In this document: positions 26,295 through 32,676 of the stretch, piece after piece
Layout of the letters: each line of letters opens with the position of its first letter
How positions within the stretch are numbered: position 1 is the first letter of the stretch
NCBI GenBank assembly: GCA_938003835.1
Contig: CALKXJ010000008.1
Coordinates: forward strand, 310,001 to 374,000
Source of the DNA: an uncultured Bryobacteraceae bacterium
Lineage (GTDB): Bacteria; Acidobacteriota; Terriglobia; Bryobacterales; Bryobacteraceae
Direction: 5' to 3'
Length of the DNA stretch: 64,000 nt
The notes under the pieces: generated by a model
What the model was told of the DNA's origin: nothing
The model's database searches: none
What the model saw: the letters and a program-made list of their open reading frames with translations, nothing else
Translations under genes and position numbers: made by a program

Positions 26295-28509
26295 GGCGTA
26301 CCTCCTCGGCTGGCCGGCCTGGCGCCACCTGCTCGGTCTCCCTCCGGTGAAGGATCGTGGTCTTGACGATATATTTGAGCCGCGCCATATTGTCGATCTG
26401 AACGGGAACCGGCAGCACCGGCTCGCCCTTGGCGTACTTGGCCGCATTCCGGCCGATCACCCGGTAGGAATCGAGCGTCAGGTTCGGCGCCTGGGGAAAC
26501 AGCTCGAGATTGTCGAGCGGCTGGAGGTCACGGCGATGAATCACCGTGGTGCCCTTGGATTGGATGCCAATGGCGATGCCTGAGCCGCTCAGTTGCGCCC
26601 CTTGATAGCCGAGGAAGCCGCAATCGGAGGTCGAATAGACCTTGACGATCCGCGGTTCGAGCCCTTCCTGCCGCACCCCCTCGATCAAGGCTTCGAGCAC
26701 CCGGCGGTGCGGCAGACCGAGGAGTGTCTCGCGCAAGGCCGACCCAAAGGCTGGTCCGACTGCAATGACGATCTCGTCCGTCTGCCGGCCGGGCTGCGCT
26801 GGTCCGCATTCGACCAGCAGCGGCTCCTCATCTGCCGGGGCGGCGCCGATGGTGCGCGGATCCACGGCTTGCGGGATCCGGGCGATCTCATCGCGCCGCT
26901 CGGGAGTGAGCTGATAGCCGGTTCCGGGGCCGCGGTAATCATTCGGATCGTTCACCGCGCTCAGGACGCGTCCCCCTGGCAGCACGACAGCGGAGGTTTG
27001 CAGGAAATCGCCCGAGATCCGCAGTCTCTCGATCGCCAGAATGTTTTGCGCGATCTCGATGAAGCCACGCCGCGCCAGCGCGCGAATCACGTCGAGGGCG
27101 CTCGCGCCGCTTTCAAGGAGAGCGGTCGCGGCCTCGAGATCGGCGGGCACGTCGCGCTCCGGCATGTCGGTGCTCGAGTAGGCGTAGACGGCGGCCTCGA
27201 CCTCCTCGTCTCGGATCGGCGGCAAGCCGAGCTCGTCGAAGACCGCCTGCACGGCGCGGGCGGCGCGCCGCCGCACTTCCAGCACCCGCTCCTCGGCGAC
27301 CGGACGCAGGCCGCCGTCGACCAACATGTCGCGCTGGAGCACGTTGTAGTCGTCCAGGTCCTCGCCGTCGAAGTTCCCGCCGCCAAACAGATTGTCCTCG
27401 CGCGGCATCACGCTGTAGCCGGAGAAGATGAAGTCCGTGCCCGGCAGGAACTGGAGCATCAGCTTGGCCGTCTTGCGGATCTCCGAATGCGACGCCATCG
27501 CGTCGTTGCCCGAAGCAAGCTCCAGATCGAGCATCGCTGCAACGAGGTTCTCCGCCATGACGCCCCGCACACCGCCCGGCAGGGACTCCGGCAGGGCGAT
27601 GCAACTGATCGAGCCGTTCTGCACGCCCTGAGCCCCGGCGCCCTTGACGGCCATGAGGCAGCGCGTCTCCAGATACAGCATCGACCTGCCTTCGGAGTGG
27701 CCCATCAGCGCCTCCGAGCCCGAGCCCGAGGTGAAGCGGATCTTGACGCCGCGCGAGGCATAGGCCGAGGCTAGGAAGGCCTTCGACCACGGCGAGTCGT
27801 CCCCGTCGCGGAAAGCCCGCTCGGTGCCATATACGGAGAGAGTCTCGGCGTAGGTTGTCAGGCCTCGCAAGGCCAGCTTCAGGCCCAGCGATTCCTCGAC
27901 CGCGCACTGGGTCAGCGCGGCGCCGCGCCCGGTGCCGGAACCCACCAGGACGGCCAGAGCATTGAGCGGCGCGTAGCGCGACACGCCCACCGTCGTCTCG
28001 AGCTCCGTGAAGCCGCGCTCGACGGCCTCGGCGGCGTCGGCCGCGAGCAGTGCCGGGTGCTCGCGCCGGTTCGTCACGTGCGCCTGGTTGGAAGGTGTGC
28101 GCCGGGCCCGCATCTTCTGAAGCGCCATCATCATTTCGACAGCGTTCAGGCAGTCGACCACACGCACGATCTTGGCGGGCGTCAGGCCGCTCACCAGGCG
28201 CACCACCTCACTGCGAGGGACGTGGATATCGACGAGCATCCTCGCTATCGTTGCCGGCTCGAGCGCCATGGCCTCTTCGGCCACGCTCACGTCGATGGCG
28301 TGGCGCGCGATGAACCGGTCGAGCCAGTCGAACCGCTCCTCGGGCACACCGTCGAGTTCGACCACCCGGCCGGCTTCGATGCGGATGCTCGGCTCGGGAT
28401 CGCCGGGACTGTTAGAGATGACGAGGCCCGGCTCGAACCACTCTTCGATGAAGCTGTCGCGATGAATGGGCCGCGCGGCCCGGCGTTCGGAGCGTTTCGA
28501 AAGAGTCAT
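26287..28509 (-). CDS. B12-dependent diol/glycerol dehydratase, fused large and medium subunits
   Basis: The 740-aa protein joins two normally separate subunits. Residues 1 to about 555 match the large catalytic subunit (PduC/DhaB): GFTELETTVGVSRYAPLNA, TSGSGSEALMGHSEGRSML, LPGGVRGVMAENL and GGNFDGEDLDDYNVLQRD. Residues about 585-740 match the medium subunit (PduD): VIAVGPAFGSALRETL, LSGSGIAIGIQSKGTTVIH and LFPQAPNLTL. The small subunit follows with an 8-bp overlap. No reactivating factor, aldehyde dehydrogenase or microcompartment shell gene is in the window. GGAAGG lies upstream of the ATG. Fused versions are known in other bacteria, but the physiological substrate here is unknown. Confidence 0.92.
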   Translation of the reverse strand: MTLSKRSERRAARPIHRDSFIEEWFEPGLVISNSPGDPEPSIRIEAGRVVELDGVPEERFDWLDRFIARHAIDVSVAEEAMALEPATIARMLVDIHVPRSEVVRLVSGLTPAKIVRVVDCLNAVEMMMALQKMRARRTPSNQAHVTNRREHPALLAADAAEAVERGFTELETTVGVSRYAPLNALAVLVGSGTGRGAALTQCAVEESLGLKLALRGLTTYAETLSVYGTERAFRDGDDSPWSKAFLASAYASRGVKIRFTSGSGSEALMGHSEGRSMLYLETRCLMAVKGAGAQGVQNGSISCIALPESLPGGVRGVMAENLVAAMLDLELASGNDAMASHSEIRKTAKLMLQFLPGTDFIFSGYSVMPREDNLFGGGNFDGEDLDDYNVLQRDMLVDGGLRPVAEERVLEVRRRAARAVQAVFDELGLPPIRDEEVEAAVYAYSSTDMPERDVPADLEAATALLESGASALDVIRALARRGFIEIAQNILAIERLRISGDFLQTSAVVLPGGRVLSAVNDPNDYRGPGTGYQLTPERRDEIARIPQAVDPRTIGAAPADEEPLLVECGPAQPGRQTDEIVIAVGPAFGSALRETLLGLPHRRVLEALIEGVRQEGLEPRIVKVYSTSDCGFLGYQGAQLSGSGIAIGIQSKGTTVIHRRDLQPLDNLELFPQAPNLTLDSYRVIGRNAAKYAKGEPVLPVPVQIDNMARLKYIVKTTILHRRETEQVAPGRPAEEVRLA
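26301..26307 (-). promoter_or_regulatory. Shine-Dalgarno deciding the TTG start of the dehydratase small subunit
   Basis: GAGGAGG on the minus strand lies 6 bp before TTG 26294, inside the end of the large-subunit gene. No in-frame ATG or GTG has comparable placement, so the ribosome site decides this start. Confidence 0.7.
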
Positions 28510-28548
28510 GGTGGGTGAGCTGCCTTCCCGAATTTTACGGCAAGGAAT

Positions 28549-28659
28549 TCACCCGTTGAGGGGCAGCAGTTGAAGGATACGCTCGCGAAACTTCCCGGTT
28601 AACTCGGTCGCCGCTGCCAGCTCGTCGAACTCAGGATAGAGATAGGCGTCGTAGCGCAT
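28549..28659 (-). CDS. 36-aa reading frame after the nucleotidyltransferase remnant
   Basis: Two bases after the end of the broken nucleotidyltransferase frame, an ATG opens 36 codons (MRYDAYLYPEFDELAAATEL and on). An overlapping or adjacent HEPN partner is expected at this spot in MNT/HEPN modules, but a HEPN protein would be about 120 aa and no RX4-6H motif is present. It may be a truncated remnant of the partner or a chance frame. Confidence is low. Confidence 0.3.
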   Translation of the reverse strand: MRYDAYLYPEFDELAAATELTGKFRERILQLLPLNG

Positions 28660-28661
28660 CC

Positions 28662-29000
28662 TCAGCCGCGCTGGGCATAAAGGAGCCGGCCTTCGGGAAG
28701 AGTTGTAGCGACAACATGGTTCACTGCGCGAGACCACATCTGGACCTCTTCCGGGGTATACCAAAGCGGATCCTTCGGAACTCCGATCACTCCCACGGCC
28801 CTGTCGGCGCGCGCATCCTAGCGGTGTGGCGGCTCGTCGGAGGACTTCACAATCAGCAGGTCCAGATCGCTGTCGGGCCTGTGGTCACCCCTCGCTCGGC
28901 TGCCGAAAAGGATGATTTGATCGGGATCCAACGCTTCGACGAGACGGCGTACCGCTTCCGCGACTACAGGATCTTCCACGCCTGGAGGAGACGGCAGCAT
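28662..29000 (-). pseudogene. MNT-type nucleotidyltransferase interrupted by an in-frame TAG
   Basis: The first 60 codons encode the nucleotidyltransferase core: DQIILFGSRARGDHRPDSDLDLL, with the GS pair at 33-34 and the metal aspartates D45 and D47. A TAG at 28818-28820 ends it. The same frame then continues for 51 codons (GVIGVPKDPLWYTPEEVQ, EGRLLY) that match the normal C-terminal half (VPVDLIVYTPEE-type) of this family. The full product would be 112 aa. The simplest reading is a nonsense mutation in an antitoxin-type MNT gene of an MNT/HEPN module. Readthrough or a sequencing error are alternatives. Confidence 0.7.
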
Positions 29001-29015
29001 ACCGACTTACAATGC

Positions 29016-30083
29016 TCACTGTATGCGAACGAATGGCCGCGGAGCGCCTTGGCAGATCTCGGCCATGGCGGCCTGGCGCGTGTTCCGGCCGAGCTTGTCC
29101 CATTCGATCCGGCCGGATACGCCGGACCATGGCGCAAGCCCGCGCAGCGCGTCGCGGATCGCTTCGCGGTCGGCCCCGGCGCGGCGGACGGCTTCGAGCA
29201 ACAGCTCCGCGGCGTCGTAGGCGTGCGCGGCGAGGTGGTCGGGCGGCTTTCCCCAGCGAGCGGCGAAGCGCCGGGCGAAGTCTCGCGCCCGCTCCGACGA
29301 TCCCAGCGGATCTGGAAAGCGCACACCCTCGGCCGCGTCGCCGGCGAGTTCAAGAAACGTGCGGCTGCCGGCCGCCGGGCCGCAATAGATCGTGAGACCT
29401 GGCCTGAGCCGCCGAAGCTCTTGCACGACGGCGGCGCTGTCAGCCGGCCCGGCGAGAACAACGGCCGCCTCCACTTTGAGATCTTCGATCACCGCCAGAA
29501 GGCTCGTCTTGCCGGGATGGAATTCAAGGGCGCGCTGAGGCCGCAGGCGCCTTTCGGCGGCCAGAAGGAACTCTCGCCGGGTGATCCGTGAATCGTGGTC
29601 GGTGGAGGAGATCAGCACGAACGACGGACGTTCCCCGCCGGCAAGCATGCCCTCGACCAGCGCGCGCATCAGGCTGCGGTCGTCCGGCATCACCGAGAAG
29701 ATCCAGGGGACGAAAGCGGCGTTCACCGTGCGGTCGGTGCTCGCCGGATCCACGAGCGGCAGCAGCGCCTTGGCTACGATCTGCTCGGCCAGGTGCGTCG
29801 AGGTGCCGTCAATGCCGCCGATCAGAGCTGCGGTGTGCTCCTCGTAAATCAGCCTGGCCAGCTTGCCTGCGCCTCCGGTCCACGGGTTTTCGTCCCAGGC
29901 GGGGATCAGGAGCAGGGACTGCACCGGGGCGCGCTCTTCGAAGGCGAGGGAGACCCCTTGCCAGATCGACCCGCCGAGAGGATGGCTCGGGTCCGCCGGG
30001 CCGAAGTAGCCGATGCGAATCTCCTGTGCCGCGGTTATCCAGACGGCGAGCGCCGCCACGAGCCAGCGGCGGGCGGCGCGCAT
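29016..30083 (-). CDS. ABC-type branched-chain (LivK-like) substrate-binding protein
   Basis: The 355-aa protein has a signal peptide (about 1-19) and a type I periplasmic-binding fold (IRIGYFGPADPSHPLGGSIW; LAAHAYDAAELLLEA). This is the Leu/Ile/Val-binding family that recognises amino acids and diverse small organic ligands. It is the last gene of the six-gene minus-strand operon, starting within TGATG of the preceding paralogue. No permease or ATPase gene is in the operon, so it may act as a sensor or scavenger for a non-ABC partner. The ligand is unknown. Confidence 0.85.
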   Translation of the reverse strand: MRAARRWLVAALAVWITAAQEIRIGYFGPADPSHPLGGSIWQGVSLAFEERAPVQSLLLIPAWDENPWTGGAGKLARLIYEEHTAALIGGIDGTSTHLAEQIVAKALLPLVDPASTDRTVNAAFVPWIFSVMPDDRSLMRALVEGMLAGGERPSFVLISSTDHDSRITRREFLLAAERRLRPQRALEFHPGKTSLLAVIEDLKVEAAVVLAGPADSAAVVQELRRLRPGLTIYCGPAAGSRTFLELAGDAAEGVRFPDPLGSSERARDFARRFAARWGKPPDHLAAHAYDAAELLLEAVRRAGADREAIRDALRGLAPWSGVSGRIEWDKLGRNTRQAAMAEICQGAPRPFVRIQ

Positions 30084-31531
30084 CAGTCTTCCGTCGGCAG
30101 GTTGCGGCTCACGCGATCGCGCGGGGGGATGTAGCCGCGGGGAACCTGGAGGTCCTCGCGAGAGTAGTACCTCCAGCGACCTCCTTCGAAGCGCGCCAGG
30201 AAGACCTCGCCCAGATCGTCCATGGCGGCGCTGAAGGGGATGTCCCCAGTCACGCCCGGCCAGGGCTTGGTGCGTGCAGCGATCACGTCACGAATCTTGG
30301 CTCGATTCAACCCGGCCACCTGAATCGCCCAAATGAGCAGATTCATGCCGTCGTAGGCATGGGCCGCATAAGTCTCCGGTTCTTCGTTGAAGCGCTTCCG
30401 AAAAGCTTCCCGGAAGCGTTCGAGCTTCGGATCGCGACGATCCGGATTCCAGGGAGAGGCCGCGATGACGCCCTCGGCCAGATCTCCGGCAGCGTCGGTG
30501 AAGATCTTTGAGATCGTCCGATCGCAGGCAAAGAACGGCTGATCCATTCCCATGGCGCGCATCTGCTTGAGGATGATCGCTCCCTCCCGGGGGTTGCCCC
30601 AATGGACGACGGCGTCGAGTTTGGCCGCCTTGAGCCGCTCGATCTGCAGCGAGTAGTCGTCTTGGCCCAGCCGGTAGGCCATCTCGATCACCACCGGCCG
30701 GCCGAGACGCCGACAGGAGTCCTTGACCTCGCGCACGCCGAAGCGGCCGTAGCGGTTGCTCGAGCGGATGATGCCGATGCGCTTGTAGTCCTGCTTGCGG
30801 ATCATGTAGTCGACGAGCAAGTAGGCCTGTTGCCGGTCGTCGCTGATGACACGGGCCACCCAGGGGATGTTGGTCTCGATGAAGGTCGGGTCTGTGTCGC
30901 CGCTGGTGATCATGACTAGTTCTGCCTTCAAGGCCACGCGGATGGCGATGTGCGTATTCGCGCCGTCGATGCTGCCCAAAATGGCCCAGACACGATCTTT
31001 ATAGGCCATTTTGATGATCTCGTCGCCGGAGGAGCCCCACAGCCCGTTGTCGTTGCTCACCACCAGCTCGAAAGGGATGTTTCGGCGGAAGTATCCGCCC
31101 TTGGCGTTGGCCTCCTCGACGGCGAGCTGCGCACCCTGGAGCATTTTGATCCCGATTGTCTCTTCGTCATGGCTCTTGCCCCCGGTGGCGACGGAGACGG
31201 TGGGAATGATGGGCCCGAGAAAACCGATCTTGACCGTATCCACATGCTCCGGCTCGGGCTTGGCCCGCCCGGGTCCGTGGTACTGCATCTGGAGCAGAAA
31301 ATGTTCCTTGTAAGGCCTCACGCCGCTGTAGGGTTCGATATCGGCCGGCGTCCGGGCGTAGTTGGGATCCTTGCGCAGCTCCAGATCCGGGACCGTATAG
31401 GCATCCACCGCATGGATGCGCCGCAAAATCTCCGCCGTGTCTGGATCGATGAGTTCTCTGAGCCGCGGATCCTCTTCGGTCAGGCCGATTCCGGCCAACA
31501 ACAGCAGGCCGCTAAGTAATTTTGCGATCAT
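30083..31531 (-). CDS. LivK-like substrate-binding protein, longer paralogue
   Basis: The 482-aa protein has a signal peptide and a 100-residue N-terminal extension before the type I binding fold. The fold begins KIGFLGPIIPTVSVATGG and includes GAQLAVEEANAKGGYF, ILGSIDGANTHIAIRVALKA and AAHAYDGMNLLIWAI. It is paralogous to the next gene, overlapping it by one base, and overlaps the upstream propeller gene by 4 bp. The pairing of two binding proteins with heme and propeller proteins but no ABC membrane proteins is unusual. Ligand unknown. Confidence 0.85.
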   Translation of the reverse strand: MIAKLLSGLLLLAGIGLTEEDPRLRELIDPDTAEILRRIHAVDAYTVPDLELRKDPNYARTPADIEPYSGVRPYKEHFLLQMQYHGPGRAKPEPEHVDTVKIGFLGPIIPTVSVATGGKSHDEETIGIKMLQGAQLAVEEANAKGGYFRRNIPFELVVSNDNGLWGSSGDEIIKMAYKDRVWAILGSIDGANTHIAIRVALKAELVMITSGDTDPTFIETNIPWVARVISDDRQQAYLLVDYMIRKQDYKRIGIIRSSNRYGRFGVREVKDSCRRLGRPVVIEMAYRLGQDDYSLQIERLKAAKLDAVVHWGNPREGAIILKQMRAMGMDQPFFACDRTISKIFTDAAGDLAEGVIAASPWNPDRRDPKLERFREAFRKRFNEEPETYAAHAYDGMNLLIWAIQVAGLNRAKIRDVIAARTKPWPGVTGDIPFSAAMDDLGEVFLARFEGGRWRYYSREDLQVPRGYIPPRDRVSRNLPTED

Positions 31532-32667
31532 TGCCCACCTCCAGCCACTGCACGGGGCTCCGGGCGCAACCCGGCGTAATAATCCTCCCCGAGGCCGACG
31601 CCTAGGCCTTTGGCCGTCGCCACGAACACGTCGTTGCCGTCAAGGTCCAGGTTGATGATGAAGTTGTGCGGAATGCCAACCTCCATATCGACGATCCTGA
31701 GTAACTCCCGGTCGCGATAGACCTCGGCTCGCCCCCGGCGCGTTTTCGGATCCATGGTGTAAGCCACCCAGGTGTTCGTCTGGTAATCGGTGATCACGCC
31801 GACGCCTTTGTCGGTGGCAAACCAAGCCTCGTTGGCGCTGCGGGCCCGGATGTTGTTGATGAAATCGCTCGGCAGACCGGAGTCCTGGTTGTAGTAACCC
31901 CGCCAGTGCCTGCCGTCGTAGCGTGAGGCGCCGAAGTAACTCGATGCCCAAAGGGTGTTCTCGACGTAGGCCGCGCCGGTGACGATCACGTGGACGATCC
32001 CGTCGTCGCGGTACAGATCGATCTCCATCTCCCCGTCCGGATCGAGGTATTCCTTCCACCGTCCGGTCTTGACGTCGTACTCGAGCACGCCGCTGCCCCA
32101 CACCGCCAGATGCACCTTTCCGTCGCGGTAGTGGACGCCATAGTTCCAGATCTCTTCCATGGGCGCATTCTTCTCGGTGAAGATGGTCCACTCGCCGGTC
32201 ACGGTGTTGTAGCGGCTGGCCCCGGCGGTCGTAGCGGCCCAGATGTTGTCATTCTCGACCGCCACGCCGTAGACGACGTTGTTGACGAGTCCCGAATTGA
32301 GCTGGTGGAAATGATCGAAACGGCCTCCGGAGAAGCGGGCCAGCCCTCCGCCGAACAGGCCCAGCCAGACATCGCCCGTCTTGGGATCGACGTCGATCGC
32401 TGTGATCACCCGCCAGGGCAGGCCGTCCTCCTCCTTCCAGGTGCGGACCACCTTCCAGGTGCGCTTGTCAATCAGGGCCAGGCCGTTTTCGGTCCCCACC
32501 CAAAGGCGCCAGCCGTCGGACTTCACGGAGAAAATGTGATCGTCCGGCAGGCCATTGGCGACGGTGAACTGTTTCCATCTGGTGTAGACATACGGGAGGT
32601 CCAGGGCGGAGGCCTGCGCCACAAGCACCAGCGACACGAGGCCGAGCCCGATCGGTCCCCAGGCCAT
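31528..32667 (-). CDS. Secreted beta-propeller protein (two-component-regulator-propeller type)
   Basis: The 379-aa protein has a signal peptide (about 1-22) and repeated blades of the Reg_prop kind: FTVANGLPDDHIFSVKSDG, WVGTENGLALIDKRT, NVVYGVAVENDNIWAATTAG, and WFATDKGVGVITDYQT. Such propellers normally form the sensor part of hybrid two-component proteins. Here the propeller stands alone, with no kinase or membrane anchor beyond the signal. It lies 9 bp after the decaheme gene and overlaps the binding-protein gene by 4 bp. Confidence 0.82.
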   Translation of the reverse strand: MAWGPIGLGLVSLVLVAQASALDLPYVYTRWKQFTVANGLPDDHIFSVKSDGWRLWVGTENGLALIDKRTWKVVRTWKEEDGLPWRVITAIDVDPKTGDVWLGLFGGGLARFSGGRFDHFHQLNSGLVNNVVYGVAVENDNIWAATTAGASRYNTVTGEWTIFTEKNAPMEEIWNYGVHYRDGKVHLAVWGSGVLEYDVKTGRWKEYLDPDGEMEIDLYRDDGIVHVIVTGAAYVENTLWASSYFGASRYDGRHWRGYYNQDSGLPSDFINNIRARSANEAWFATDKGVGVITDYQTNTWVAYTMDPKTRRGRAEVYRDRELLRIVDMEVGIPHNFIINLDLDGNDVFVATAKGLGVGLGEDYYAGLRPEPRAVAGGGQ

Positions 32668-32676
32668 GTTTCCCTC

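Noticed and set aside
28510-28548. Possible cobalamin riboswitch before the diol dehydratase
   Set aside because: The space before the ATG is under 40 bp and shows only a GGAAGG ribosome site; upstream sequence belongs to the small remnant frames.
25750-29000. Bacterial microcompartment or Pdu operon
   Set aside because: Only the dehydratase subunits are present. No shell proteins, reactivase, aldehyde dehydrogenase or B12-binding riboswitch could be seen.
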